From assembly GCA_030674155.1 (NCBI GenBank), contig CM060323.1:43298011-43362010 (forward strand): a DNA stretch of 64,000 bases, in the 5' to 3' direction. The notes beneath the pieces are model-generated. The model saw only the letters and a program-made list of their open reading frames with translations. It searched no databases and was not told the DNA's origin. Positions 12,501 through 21,830 of the stretch are shown here, piece by piece. A program made the translations under genes and the position numbers. The DNA comes from Stramonita haemastoma. Its lineage: Eukaryota > Mollusca > Gastropoda > Neogastropoda > Muricidae. Numbering within the stretch: position 1 is the stretch's first letter; each line of letters begins with the position of its first letter.

Positions 12501-15500
12501 TCACACAAGCCAGTACACAGCTAGTTGTGTAGACACAAACCCACTATTTACTGCGTGAAAATATTGTTAACATGCTGACTGCCACCATTCAGTTTCTGGA
12601 TTGCCCAAGGAATTAACAATCAAGACCTCAGCAAAGAGCAAATTAACAAAATAATGAAAGAATACAATCAAGAAAAGGCCAAGAGCTCATAGTACCTGCA
12701 CAACACTGGAACTTACAACAGCTCTACTTTCCCATTACACATTATTTATCCATCCCTTTCTGTCTGAATGCAGACTTTTCCCATTGAACCATTCATTGAT
12801 ATTTTTGATGTTCAGTCCCTCGCAACACTTCCTTCCTTCCCTGTAATTACCTGGCAATTTGTTCTGTTGGTGGACCCCCTGAAGCATGGATCCCCGCCCT
12901 GGGAGGAGGTTGTTGTCCACAGAAAAGCACTCCCCATTGACAGCCGCTACAACAAAAAACCAAAAGTTTAGGGAAACACATTCCCTTTCAAAACTGTGTA
13001 ATTTCCACAGCAGTTACATGATTCTTTTTCCAATTAAATGAAAAAGTGAATTTCAGGATACTTTTAAAGCAGTCTGCACTTTTCAGAATTTCAAATTAAG
13101 TTATAGCTGTGTCAAATGGGAGCCTTTTAACTTGTGGTCAGAGTAATTTTTAACCCTGGAGTATGTTCCACACTTCACAAGCCATAGCAAAGTTTTACCA
13201 CTGGTTTTTTTTTGGTAAGCCATGATTAGATAGTAGAAGCATACCCATTTCATCTGCCAAACACCCCCTTGAGACTGCAGGCAATTCTGAGCTGAAAAGC
13301 ATTTTAAGTTTACAGACAAGCACACAGGTATGATAACGAACAGGTTAACAGACAAGCACACAGGTATGATAAGGAGTGGGTTGGAATAAGTTAACTTACA
13401 AGTGAAGTGTTGATGGTTGGGTCTCTGCTGGCTGGCTGGGGAGGAAATGGTTGCAGAGGTGGCTGCATAGGGACTGCCATGAGGAGTATACGACCCACTC
13501 TGATTAGGAAACAGGCCGGAAGATGAGGCAGGAGAAGGATACCTGCACACAGCACATACAAATACGTAACTGTTACAAAAATTTCAGAGATCCATACAGC
13601 ATCCTTTTATCCATACAGTATCGCTATATATACATTTCAAGATGCCAGTATCAAAACTCCATTCATGTTGCAAAAACTCTTGACAAAAGTGTTTCCAAAT
13701 ACAAATAATCAGTGAGAGACAAAGAATGTGTCTAGATAATTTTATTTAGAACCAAATCTATAACTGCTCCAGCCAAAAGATCATATGTAAGGTCATAGCC
13801 CAGCTCAATACTGTAGGCCATATATGCAGCAACATAAATATTCAATAAACAAACCTACTAAAATAAGTATGTCCCTGGCAAAAAACTGCCAGTGCCTTAA
13901 ATGTCATTACAACAGAAAAATAAAATCTAAGTTTAAAGCAACATGTAGTAGGCACATAAACACTTCCTTTCCAAAATACACAGAAAACCTCATTGGGGAA
14001 AAGTTATATAAGTTTCTAAGGATGCACCATCATTCATTCAATGAACTTTTAGCACACTGGCTAAACTGAGGGGTGCTTTAACAGCAAAGCTTAGTAGAGA
14101 ACAAAGGATAAAGCTAAAAACCAGTTTCTTTCTTACCGTTGTGAGTTATTCTGTGACATGGGGTGAGTTGAAGATGAATGAGACACCCCAACTTGCTGCT
14201 GCTGTTGCTGAATGCCGTGTACAGGAGTATGGCTCTGCTGTGGCACTCCAGCTGTCAACACACCCACCACACCTCATCTCAGCATACTTCACAAAAAGTT
14301 GGGGGAAAAAATCATTTCCTATTCATAGCGTAGATAGGACCCTGCCTGAACTGGCAATGAAATAGTGCTACCTTGTTCCCACTTTCATCCATCTGGTAGC
14401 TATGACCAAAACTCTGTAAATGCAGGAGCCTGACATTTCAGATGAAAGTTTTCAGGATGGTAACAAGGGTTGCAGTCTGTTCTAACCTAAAAAGCATTAA
14501 CCACAGTAGTGCAAAATAACACAAAAGAGATATATTCAGACTTGCTGGCTGAATTAATTTTGGGCAGTATACTTTTGATGCAGGGTGGAATCTAACAACC
14601 CTGAATATTCTGTACAACTGAATTCAGTATCTAACCCTGGTAGCACTGAATTACCTGCAGCAGTATTCAGTGCTGCTGGTGGATTTAACATTGGCCAGTG
14701 TTGTTTCGAAACAGGGTGGGGTCAAACAACCATTGACATTGATATGAAAAACTGAACTAAGTGTGTACAGCTGTATATCACCGGAAAGCTTTGATAACAA
14801 GCTTTTAAATGAGTGTAATTTTGTAGCAGCATGCAGTGTTTATGACAAAGTTAAAAAAAAAAAAAGCATGTGTACTACCGATCACTGTCGAGATGTCAGA
14901 GCCCAAGACTGATTTGACACAATATGTAATGTTATTGCTGTGCAAAAATGTAATGATTCCATAAATACTATCTCTTGACATTAGTTTTAAAAAATAAGGA
15001 GCTTGTGCAGCTTTACCGGAAGTCAAATACTTGGTAAAGTCCAATGAAACGATCAACACCATCATGATTGTCATGGCGGTAAACATTCATTTCGTGCAAA
15101 GTGGTCACATTCTATGACATAAATACGACAATCGCTTGATTTCATGTGATACAAAATACTCGGCAGTATGTCAAAATGACTTGACAACAGCTAGCTGTGT
15201 TCAGTTTATAAAAAAATAAAAAAAAAAAAAAAAAGATGTCGAATTCGCAGAGTAGTGAATAAGTGCATCCAGCAAAACTTAGCACCACTCGATTTGGTCA
15301 CATTGCAATAAATTTTTCTGAAGTTTTTCAAAAATATTCCATAACCCTTACATCATCGTCTCTGTCATTGTTTAATTCCACCAAATCCAGCCTCTAAAAC
15401 TCCTCCTCACCGTCAATATCATAATTAAACCCTCGCAAAACACTTCAAGTAAATAATTAAAAAAGGACAGTGACATTGATGCAAACATAGAAGTTGGTGA

Positions 15501-16699
15501 AAACCATGGAGATGCTACAGAAATTTTCATATAAGCTAAATGTAATGCCAAATCTGCTTGTTTATTTTCAAGCTAGTATGTTTGAATTTTCTTAAAAATT
15601 AGAAGAAAAAAACAAAACACGTCCCCTCTCTTTACCCCAAAATGTATGAAACAAATACAAAAGAATGTACCTTCATAGCTTGCTCTTGTTCTAAAGGCAT
15701 TGGGATTCCTCCTCAGGATGCACTTCAACAACGGAGGCAGCTCTCCTTCCACAGATTCTGTCGTCAGGTTGTCCTGCAGCTCTCTGTCCAACCATTATCA
15801 CAAAATATTCAATACTGCAATACTGAATACCCACAAAGAAAATATTCTGCTTCAATTATATAAAGATATGGACACCCCCCCCCCCCCCCCCTTCAAAAAA
15901 TCCCCCCAACAGATTACATAATCACATATACATAACAAAAATCCCACACTTTCCCCCCCTTTTCTGTAACTTTTTTTTTTTTCCTGTAACCCCCCCACTC
16001 CAACCCCCAATATATACATTAAGCATTAATCAGTGGTTTTTGTTTAATGTGAATCTAACTGCACCAATTATTAGAAAAAGAGTTTGGGGGGGGGGTTGGG
16101 TATCAAGATTATCTTTTTTATACAGAAATTCTCCAATTCCAAGACAGGGATAGTACTGATACTCAAATAGAATTCTGAGGAAAATCAGACTAAGAACTTT
16201 ACACAACTCACTAATTACAAAAGTGTACAGTCAATGCCTACATGTGAGAGGTTGAGGTCTGTTGCAGCGCATGAAGCAGCTGCTGAGCCAGACCCTCATC
16301 CGCAGAGGACAAGATCCGCTGAGCATCTTCACTGATCTTCTTGTTGAACAGCAGACTCTTGTTCACCGTATGAGGCAAGGGAGTAGGCAACGGAAGCTCG
16401 GGCAGCACTGCAAAACACACACCCAACAGAAAAGTTTCAAAACAATCTGAAGCAGTTCCAATTCTATCAAAATTTCTGCTGTTTCAATTCACCAGCTTTT
16501 CATACTGCAGATTTAACATAGAAAGGAGAAAATTCATATATAATATGAAAAAAAAAAAGCAGGACATTTTTTTGTTCTGAATGAACATATGATCAAAGCA
16601 AATAAACACAAAAAATGGTAGTAAATTTAACTTACAGTCTGTGAGACTTGCAACCCCAGCCAGAGTTGTGATTGGAACGCTCGGTATTTCACCGTTCAT
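239..16699 (-). CDS. NIPBL: NIPBL / Scc2 cohesin loader, N-terminal part (gene span; 3' end outside window)
   Basis: NIPBL (Nipped-B, Scc2) loads cohesin onto chromatin with MAU2/Scc4 and acts in the nucleus. The call rests on exon translations that follow vertebrate NIPBL in order: the start MNGEIPSVPITTLAG (family MAU2-binding end), then LPELPLPTPLP and KSLLFNKKI, then a Ser/Pro/Gln-rich disordered stretch, then conserved blocks KFTAAWTNVFD, AEIAKLKSMNVM and WNIRDGTKV, and finally MERVIRSMDASLTCLSV and KFQLQNTIYPEFDPVYRVDP. The last two precede the HEAT-repeat body, which lies off the left edge. About 640 residues are encoded before the last exon seen here, roughly half the vertebrate length, because the long Lys/Glu/Pro-rich repeat region is missing. 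Splice phases agree at most junctions, but exon 14 needs a base correction. Introns hold SINEs, LINE pieces and hAT-like elements. Missed small exons are possible. Confidence 0.93.
839..925 (-). CDS. NIPBL: NIPBL exon 16
   Basis: Acceptor ACTGCCCACAG, donor AACCAG then GTAAGT. This 87-nt, phase 0-0 exon encodes IPPGKLVRLMTVLSWNIRDG and TKVTPFVNQ, matching the family pattern KTVKVLNILEKNIQDGSKL. Confidence 0.92.
1506..1611 (-). CDS. NIPBL: NIPBL exon 15
   Basis: Acceptor TTGTGGCAG, donor AACCAG then GTGAGT. It encodes DEDVECPRAVGGYQRHSG and RSIAEIAKLKSMNVMNQ, matching the family segment with DDDEIPQ and SAKIKAMGIMDK. It begins with one base of a split codon and ends in phase 0. Confidence 0.9.
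2112..2272 (-). CDS. NIPBL: NIPBL exon 14 with an apparent frame break
   Basis: The first part reads KKEKRGMRRSMMPTLSNED. The second part matches NIPBL only in another frame, PLQKFTAAWTNVFDTAG, aligning with TFKRFTASIENILDN. One base is missing near the run of four G on the plus strand at 2,186-2,189; adding it gives an ungapped 31-residue alignment. The best donor (ATATCA then GTAAGT, end 2,112) still leaves the next exon one base out. A weaker donor four bases on (end 2,108) would restore phase. The acceptor is either TATGCAG (start 2,272) or CATACGAG (start 2,258). Confidence 0.65.
3215..3297 (-). CDS. NIPBL: NIPBL exon 13
   Basis: Acceptor TTTTATTCAG, donor ATATT then GTGAGT. In the frame set by exon 12 it encodes KRKSQYMEDSEEEHQSSWK and WKKMKRHI, resembling the vertebrate MEDYSPPPS to RKMKKKEK region. 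It ends in phase 0 at the best donor. A second GT four bases on would give phase 1. Confidence 0.7.
3907..4026 (-). CDS. NIPBL: NIPBL exon 12 (basic/acidic cluster)
   Basis: Acceptor AAAGCAG (an alternative TGGTAG lies 9 nt upstream, also in frame), donor GGGGAA then GTAAGT. It encodes CDNESGRRKRCEPGYS, then IMRSEDGSMSFQASKRRAE, following the vertebrate order of a KRKR cluster, a Ser/Asp stretch and a second basic cluster. It ends in phase 1. Confidence 0.8.
5047..5077 (-). CDS. NIPBL: NIPBL exon 11 (31-nt microexon)
   Basis: Acceptor TTTGTTGCAG and donor CTCAG then GTAAGAA bound only 31 nt. Read from phase 0 it gives TLKSIASGGS and leaves one base, which joins exon 12 in frame. Both splice sites are close to consensus. 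Confidence 0.62.
6410..6765 (-). mobile_element. SINE-B copy
   Basis: Family B is recognised by AAGGTAGCTGCATTC, TTTCCAATTTTCAACTG, TTTTTGACATGCACAAGTCC and GGGAACCAAACCCAGAA (reversed B box). Related copies lie at 40.5, 42.0 and 52.8 kb. Confidence 0.65.
7340..7790 (+). mobile_element. Mosaic SINE: B-type head and tail with A-type core
   Basis: The head (GAGGTTCTGGGTTCGATTCC) matches family B. The middle (TCTTTCGGATGAGTCTATAAACC, AAACATCTTGTGCAC) matches family A. The end (GTCAGAATGTGGCTACC, TTGGTGCTCTAGC) is again B-type, with a poly-G run inserted. Confidence 0.6.
7684..7709 (+). repeat. Poly-G tract in mosaic SINE
   Basis: More than 20 consecutive G. Similar long G or C runs occur at about 1,039-1,057, 3,061-3,076, 41,087-41,114, 50,089-50,112 and 58,952-58,975. 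Confidence 0.95.
7834..8277 (+). mobile_element. 5'-truncated non-LTR retrotransposon (C-terminal end of RT ORF), with 16-bp target duplication
   Basis: The reading frame includes KLDVFRNRCLRRILRI, then WRWIGHVLCQQTTAISRIAL and DRHQWRALVEALCATRV. This is the C-terminal tail common in invertebrate endonuclease/RT LINE ORFs. The copy is cut at its 5' end, has one frameshift near 7,855 and ends in a GATA repeat. ATTATGATACATATAA occurs on both sides (7,818-7,833 and 8,278-8,293). It lies in a NIPBL intron on the opposite strand. Confidence 0.85.
8706..8768 (-). CDS. NIPBL: NIPBL exon 10 (small)
   Basis: A strong T-rich tract ending TTTTCCAG precedes this 63-nt exon, which closes at CAGAG then GTAAAA. 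It encodes NSSLMNNSSNTNACNESG plus AAE, in phase 0 on both sides. There is no alignable similarity; support comes from splice sites and phase. Confidence 0.6.
9137..9258 (+). mobile_element. LINE 3'-end fragment
   Basis: The frame reads AGMTWAELKRISQNRVRWRS and VVVALCSHGNPQA then stop, the same type of C-terminal LINE tail as the 7.8 kb copy. A short tail of AAGT-like repeats follows. Only about 110 bp survives. Confidence 0.6.
9621..9656 (+). repeat. Pentanucleotide repeat (TTGTA)n
   Basis: About seven tandem TTGTA units after a poly-T/poly-G tract. Confidence 0.85.
9760..10010. mobile_element. SINE-C related fragment
   Basis: CATGTGTATTTGTTTTC, ATTTTGCCAGGGACAACT and GACAAGCACCCAGACC recur in the 21.4 kb copy. 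In a NIPBL intron. Confidence 0.4.
10033..10116 (-). CDS. NIPBL: Tentative NIPBL exon 9 (charged helix-like)
   Basis: A good donor (TTCCAG then GTGAGG) closes an 84-nt open stretch in phase 0 at both ends, so it would fit between exons 8 and 10. It encodes EEREQNRIKELEKREFLKK and REFLAQNFQ, resembling the charged ERIERESAIERERF segment of vertebrate NIPBL. Against it, the acceptor (GTGATAG) has a purine-rich approach, and the peptide partly comes from a purine-rich direct repeat. It may be chance. Confidence 0.35.
11427..11920 (-). CDS. NIPBL: NIPBL exon 8, large disordered exon with a PxVxL motif
   Basis: This 494-nt exon runs from acceptor TGTTACCAG to donor CTGCG then GTGAGT and ends in phase 0. 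It encodes a Ser/Gln/Pro-rich peptide (YPPAEDSRVRYPRRQSAS, SVPSSSRREMGMASSRL, RPPPPPSQQQQQQ) of about residues 233-397. Near its end is GPVVMLEML. PVVML fits the HP1-binding PxVxL pattern and sits where vertebrate NIPBL has PVVVL. The CAG/CTG runs behind the Gln tract are likely length-variable. Confidence 0.88.
12851..12946 (-). CDS. NIPBL: NIPBL exon 7
   Basis: Acceptor TTTGTTGTAG, donor CCAG then GTAATTA. It encodes AVNGECFSVDNNLLPGRGS and MLQGVHQQNKLPG. The call comes from position, open frame and matching phases (1 in, 1 out), not from sequence similarity. Confidence 0.72.
13400..13542 (-). CDS. NIPBL: NIPBL exon 6
   Basis: Acceptor GTGTGCAG, donor CACTT then GTAAGTT. It encodes YPSPASSSGLFPNQSGS, then YTPHGSPYAATSATISS and PASQQRPNHQHFT. 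The Ser/Pro/Tyr-rich character resembles the vertebrate stretch with SPVPSPYAPQSPAGYMPY. Phase 2 in, phase 1 out. Confidence 0.85.
14137..14251 (-). CDS. NIPBL: NIPBL exon 5
   Basis: Acceptor GTTGACAG, donor CAACG then GTAAGA. It encodes a low-complexity peptide with GVPQQSHTPVHG, a six-Gln run and SHSSSTHPMSQNNS. Phases agree with exons 4 and 6. The composition fits the disordered NIPBL N-terminal region; single residues cannot be aligned with vertebrates. Confidence 0.8.
15671..15783 (-). CDS. NIPBL: NIPBL exon 4
   Basis: Acceptor TTGGACAG, donor GAAG then GTACATT. It encodes ELQDNLTTESVEGELPPLL and KCILRRNPNAFRTRASYE, aligning with the NIPBL stretch ELKDNL to RSPNVFREKS. The split Ile codon joins exon 3 in phase. 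Confidence 0.93.
16242..16407 (-). CDS. NIPBL: NIPBL exon 3
   Basis: Acceptor TTTTGCAG, donor CACAT then GTAGG. It encodes LPELPLPTPLP, then VNKSLLFNKKISEDAQ and LAQQLLHALQQTSTSH. This follows the conserved NIPBL segment with NQLPLPSPLP and KSLLFNARI, part of the family's MAU2-contact region. Phase 1 in, phase 2 out, consistent with both neighbours. Confidence 0.94.
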
Positions 16700-16739
16700 G
16701 GCGTTTGGCCTGTCCAGATCTACATGTCCCCGACCTGTT
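16636..16739 (-). CDS. NIPBL: NIPBL exon 2 (start codon)
   Basis: The acceptor is a pyrimidine-rich tract ending TTCAG at 16,740 and the donor is ACT then GTAAGTT. The start ATG is at 16,699-16,697. The peptide MNGEIPSVPITTLAG plus VASLTD matches the NIPBL N-terminus almost residue for residue. It ends in phase 1. Positions 16,700-16,739 are 5'UTR. Confidence 0.95.
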
Positions 16740-17345
16740 CTGAACAAAAAGGAAATAAAAGCAGGTTTTTTCACAGTTCTGAAAATAATGCCAGTTTTTA
16801 TTTAATTTTCTGTTACAAATATTGAAATGATTTTTCAAAGTTCTGTACTAAAATCTGAATCAAGGAAGACAACCATTGCTGCCAACCTTTGAAAATCCAA
16901 CAGAATATTGGAAGGCGGTGAGTTCAGAAGGGGATGGGGTTGGGGGTTGCCACCCATTTGCTCCTCGCTAGAAAAAGCTGGGGTCAGGCAGCACAGCCTC
17001 CTGAAGCTGAAACATTTGTTATGGTTACACTAGATACAGAAGCAATTTTTTTTATATCCTGACAAGATGATGTAGTCAGTCTGCACTTTGAAATGAAACA
17101 GCCGTAGGTGGAAACTAAAGTATAAAGATCCTTTACCATGTCTGCTTTCATAAAGTACACACACAAACAGTAGATAAAATCATTAAAACACACACACAAA
17201 ACAAAACCCAAGCACTAGCACCAACTACATTACTTTTAGCTGCTTTTTATTTGTTTTATACTACAATTATAGCAAATGAAGTCTAAAGTGTCAAATCTAG
17301 GCAGACTACTTGGATCTCTGTAGCTGGTTATGTACAGCTTTACAT

Positions 17346-18307
17346 CAGGGTTCGCGATAACCGGTAATTGTCGGTATTTTACCGATTGTAAACAGGGAAT
17401 ACCGAAAATTTTCGAAGCAGCCGGTACCGCGAACCGGTTCTGTTTGCCTGTGACCGATTAGATTTCCGTCTCAAAAAAAAAGTCTGGTGACGTTTTCTGA
17501 CAGTCTGTCATGCGCCTGTACTGTGCTTACCGCACCTACCCCTTCCTACCACCACCCCTTTCGACGACCATCTTTAGCGCCAGCCTCATTATTAGCCTAG
17601 CACGCAGAACAGCAAGCTTTACTGTGAAAGAATAGAGCTTCGCGCTCTTCTCGGCATGACAGCGACTGCCATTCACATCGAGTAAATGGGGCCTAGATTT
17701 ATTTATTCTGTATTCTTTTAATCTTTTATATCGAGGATAATGGAATAAGCACTCCTGTGCTTTTTCACATCCAGTCCCCGTGTGTATGCAGTTTTGTAAA
17801 TGTAATCCGTTCCCACCGGCACACGACGGCCTGCTCTTACGAAAAGCGAAAAGCGAGGGTCTATGACTATGAATTTGCGCGTTGCTTTCAGAGAAAAGAG
17901 TCGAAAACCAAATCTAAAATGAACAAAGATCTAGATGAGCGCTAAGCATAGAAACAAGAAAGAAGAATATAAGTCACACGAATGATGCCATGCAAAACAA
18001 CAGACTGACATGGACAGTGGCACAGGCGCTAGAAAAAAATCCTATTTCCTTCGTGGCTTCATGCCCAAGAAGCGAGTGGCAGCAAGCAGCACGGCAGTCA
18101 AAGTCTGAGAGATTCGCGTTCAATTTAGATTTAGTTTTGCTGCCCAACAATCCCCCCCTCCCCCACCCCCTCACTGATTAGTTTCGTTTTGTTCACAGTA
18201 CATACCGGATTTTATTTTCTGGGAACCGATTTTGGGGGAGTTGGTCAAGATGTCTCTGAAATGGCAACTCGCAGTACCGGTTTTAAAAAATCCTAGCGCG
18301 AACCCTG
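17346..18307 (+). mobile_element. hAT-like non-autonomous DNA transposon, copy 1
   Basis: This 962-bp element begins CAGGGTTCGCG and ends CGCGAACCCTG, an 11-bp perfect terminal inverted repeat, flanked by the 8-bp duplication CTTTACAT (17,338-17,345 and 18,308-18,315). Eight-bp duplications and CAGGG ends are typical of hAT. No transposase frame is seen. It contains part of a SINE-A copy, also present in copy 2. It sits in NIPBL intron 1. Confidence 0.85.
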
Positions 18308-18608
18308 CTTTACATCTGTCCACTACTACCGGCGCACTATTGCCTGCAGGTCAATTCTATTTCACATGCCTAGCAAAAACACTTGTTTTGTTTATTTATA
18401 ATAAAAAAATAAAAATTTAAAAAAAGCTAACCTTTTGTTTATCATTATTGTTACTTTGGTCATCTAGTCTGTGAAAGTCTCTGCTTTCATCAGTTACACA
18501 ACATAGAATGCACAGTTCCTGCCTTGCTTTGAACTTTGACAGACATAAATCCCTCCAGATGAGGTAATCAATCATTACATGACCTTTTTCACTTGATGCA
18601 CATGCATA

Positions 18609-19290
18609 GGGGACTGGATAGCCTAGTGGTTAAAACACAGCGCTCCTAATCTGACAACTTGGGTTTGAATCCCATTTGAGGGGATTTTCCCCCTGGAGAT
18701 GACATCAGTGCAGACTCCACTCTCCCCAAAACGGCAAAAGACTGAAAAGTCCTTCGGATGAGACAATAAACCGCCTTGTGTGCCAACACACGCAGAACAT
18801 CTTGCGCACACATTAAATCCTGTTCTTTTACTTTTTTTTTTTTTAGAAAGAATAAGCCATTTTGTGCTGGTGGGAACTGATGACAAAATTTACAAAACTG
18901 CAAACACAAGGTTAAGTTAAGTTAAAGTCTGTCCCGAGCCATAAGGCTCATCAGGCCGGTGCTTATCCCGGTTTCTGTGGCGTTAAGCGACTGAGAGTCA
19001 TAGACTCCCCCCTGGATAGGACGCCAGTCTATCGCAGGATTAACCCCCCAACACAAGGTTGGTACCCCTTTTACACCTGGGTGGGGTGAGAAAATAGCCG
19101 TAAAGTGCCTTTTCCAAGGGCACAACGCCATAACGGAATAGCTGGGATCGAACCCGCAACCTTTAGATTACGAGTACAACGCCCTAACCACTAGGCCACA
19201 GTGGCGGCTGCAAACACAAGGAGACTAGATTTTTTTAAAAAAAAGCACAGGGGTGCTCATTCTATGATAAAATCCTCGATTTAAAAGAAT
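18609..19290 (+). mobile_element. SINE-A copy interrupted by a nested SINE
   Basis: The tRNA-derived head has an A-box-like TAGCCTAGTGG and a B-box-like GGGTTTGAATCCC, then the central core (ATGAGACAATAAACC, CAGAACATCTTGCGCACAC) and a tail related to GGACTGGATGTAAAAAAGCAC. It is split at 18,911/19,208 by another SINE. Confidence 0.8.
18912..19207 (-). mobile_element. SINE-D inserted into SINE-A, 14-bp target duplication
   Basis: CTGCAAACACAAGG occurs at 18,898-18,911 and 19,208-19,221. On the minus strand the insert starts with a tRNA-like head (GTGGCCTAGTGGTTAGG, GGGTTCGATCCCAGC) and ends in a TTAAC repeat tail, as expected for retroposition. Confidence 0.85.
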
Positions 19291-20169
19291 TAAAAAAAAA
19301 TAAAATCACTGCCTCCCTTGGATATTGTCATCTGCTAGGCAACTACTTGTTTTGTTCGCACATTTGCATGTATCTGAATTGGCACTTTAGATGAGTTTTA
19401 GAACTTGCATAGCCATGTAGAAAGATATCGCTGAAATCAGGGCGGCCACACCAAAAGCACACTGGTCAGGTAGACAACTCCAGATTCTTCTCATGTGTAG
19501 CAATGTCATTTTGTCAGCCATGGCCCATGCAAAATTCTAAATTGTATTGGTACAGAGTGCAACAGAAAATTTTTTGTCTTTTGCCTTTTTAGGACTGATC
19601 AATGTATGTATTCGTGATATGCATGGGAAATCCTCTTTCCCAAACCCTGTGTTTGAGAACAGACTTTAAAAGCATAACTTTCCTATTTTACACTTTTCAG
19701 TGACATTTTTGTAAACCAGTATAGGTGTTGAGTCACAATACAAGTTTCAATCTTTTTAATCTTTTATTTACTTTAGTTTTGTATTTATGTTTCCAAATTT
19801 TGTTTTAAACCGAAACCGCAGCTAAAAACCTGAAAAATTTTTGGGGTAAAAAAAAAAAGAGGAATAGTTAGCAACTATAAACAACATTACATTTTGCAAG
19901 GCTTAAATTTAAGTTAAAATCAACTGGGAACGGGATAACAATAGGAAAAAATATTCATGTGGCAGGTCATAAGATGTATTTTTTGTTCCTAGGCGAAAAC
20001 TTTAGGTTTACTAATGGTGAGATTTTGTGCTTATCACATTATGACTCATTGACTGTTTTTACCCACAATTGAAATAGCCACATTTCGACTTCTGGGATGG
20101 TATCTAAAACTAATTAGTAAAACACCCGTGCATACATTTTTCACAATTTCGTCATCCTTTCCTTCTGGA
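19291..20169. other. NIPBL intron 1 sequence without recognised features
   Basis: AT-rich unique-looking sequence between a SINE-A and the degenerate copy next to hAT-like copy 2. No conserved frame. Confidence 0.5.
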
Positions 20170-20390
20170 ACAAAATGGTCTACTCTTCGGAATGGCAGAA
20201 TCAGAGAATGGCTTTTTACATGTGTGCAGGATGTTCTGCTTTTGAATTACACTATATATATGGGACCTTGGTTTACACTTTAGTTTCATCCAAAGAAATT
20301 CCAGGGAGTGGAGCCTATACTAATGTTAAGTCCAAGGGGGAAAATTCCCTCAAATTGGGGACTCGGTGGTTCTTGACCCCAAGCTGCAGC
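20170..20390 (-). mobile_element. Degenerate SINE-A copy
   Basis: Recognised by the minus-strand core (reverse of GCAGGATGTTCTGC, GGGACCTTGGTTTACA, TCATCCAAAGA). It abuts hAT-like copy 2. Confidence 0.5.
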
Positions 20391-20429
20391 AACACTTTCA
20401 AATGCTGAATAGTATGCATTTTACTTACT

Positions 20430-21378
20430 CAGGGTTCGTGATAACCAGTAATTGTCGGTATTTTACCGATTCTAAACAGGGAATACCGAAAATTTTCAAA
20501 GCAGCCGGTACCGTGTACCGATTCTGTTTACCTGTGACCGATTAGATTTCCGTCTAAAAAAAAAAAAAAAAAAATCTGAAGTGACATTTTCTGACAGTCT
20601 GTCATGCGCTTATTCTTACGCACCTACCCCCTCCCATCCCTTCCAAGGAACTCTTGTCTTTGGCGCCAACCTCATTAGCTCGCAGAACAGCAAGCTTTAC
20701 TGTTAAAGAATAAAGCTTCGCACACTTCTCGGCATGACAGTGACTTCCATCCACAATGAGTAAATGGGGCCTAGATTGATTTATTATTCTTTTATATCGA
20801 GGATAATGGAATAAGCACTCCTGTGCTTTTTCACATCCAGTCCCAGTGTGTATGCAGTTTTGTAAATGTCATCTGTTCCCACCGGCACACAATGGCCTAC
20901 TCTTAGGAAAAGCGAGGGTCTATGACTATGAATTTGCGCGTTGCTTTGAGAGAGACGAGTTGAAAACTAAATCTTAATTGAACGAAAGATCTAGATGAGC
21001 ACTAAGCATAGAAACAAGAAAGAAGAATAGGCTTAGGAAAAGTTAAGTCACACGAATGATGTCATGCAAAACAACAGACTGACACAGACAGTGACACAGG
21101 CGCTAGAAAAAAAAAATCCTATTTCCTGCGTGGCTTCATGCCCAAGAAGCGAGTGGCAGCAGCACGGCAGTCAAAGTCTCTGAGAGATTTGCGTTTAATT
21201 TAGATTTAGTTTTGCTGCCGAACACCCCCCCCCCCTCCCACTCACTGAATAGTTTTGTTTTGTTCACAGTACATACCGGATTTTATTTTCTGGGGACCGA
21301 TTTTGGAGGAGTTGGTCAAGATATCTCTGAAATGGCAACTGGCAGTACTGGTTTTAAAAAATCCTAGCGCGAACCCCG
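20430..21378 (+). mobile_element. hAT-like non-autonomous DNA transposon, copy 2
   Basis: A 949-bp direct copy of the 17.3 kb element with small indels. The left end is CAGGGTTCG and the right end GCGCGAACCCC, so the inverted repeats are slightly decayed. No clean 8-bp duplication remains. Confidence 0.82.
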
Positions 21379-21429
21379 TTACTAAGTGAAATGAATTGAA
21401 TTAAAGTGAACTTTAATCACTTTCAGTCA

Positions 21430-21830
21430 CAGCTGATTTTTCTGCATGAGATTTGGGCTATTCTTCCCATGGAGAACACAAGAGCAGCACCACCCATATA
21501 TATTTTCCCCCTGTTTGCATGACAATGAACATGCATACAACATGTGCATTTGTTTTCCTAAAAAAAGTAACTTCTGCATAATTTTGCCAGACAACTTTCA
21601 TTGCTATCGGTTTTTAAGTGTGCTGAATGTGGTATGAGACAGTGGGTCTCTATTGTGACTATTGTCTCATCTGAGGGACTAGCACCCAGACCCTTATCAT
21701 GGCTTATGCCAAGTTATGGTTTATTAGAGGATCAGGGAGGGAGAGCTTGGGCACAAAAGATCAAACCCTCACTTCTCCCTTTCTAGGCAGGCACATTAGT
21801 CATTACCTCTAGACCACTGATCCATAGAAG
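21430..21830 (-). mobile_element. SINE-C copy
   Basis: Right end reversed gives a tRNA-like head (GGATCAGTGGTCTAGAGG, GGGTTTGATCTT). The body shares TGCATGAGATTTGGGC and ATTTTGCCAGACAACTTTC with the partial copy at about 21,930-22,130. Confidence 0.55.
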
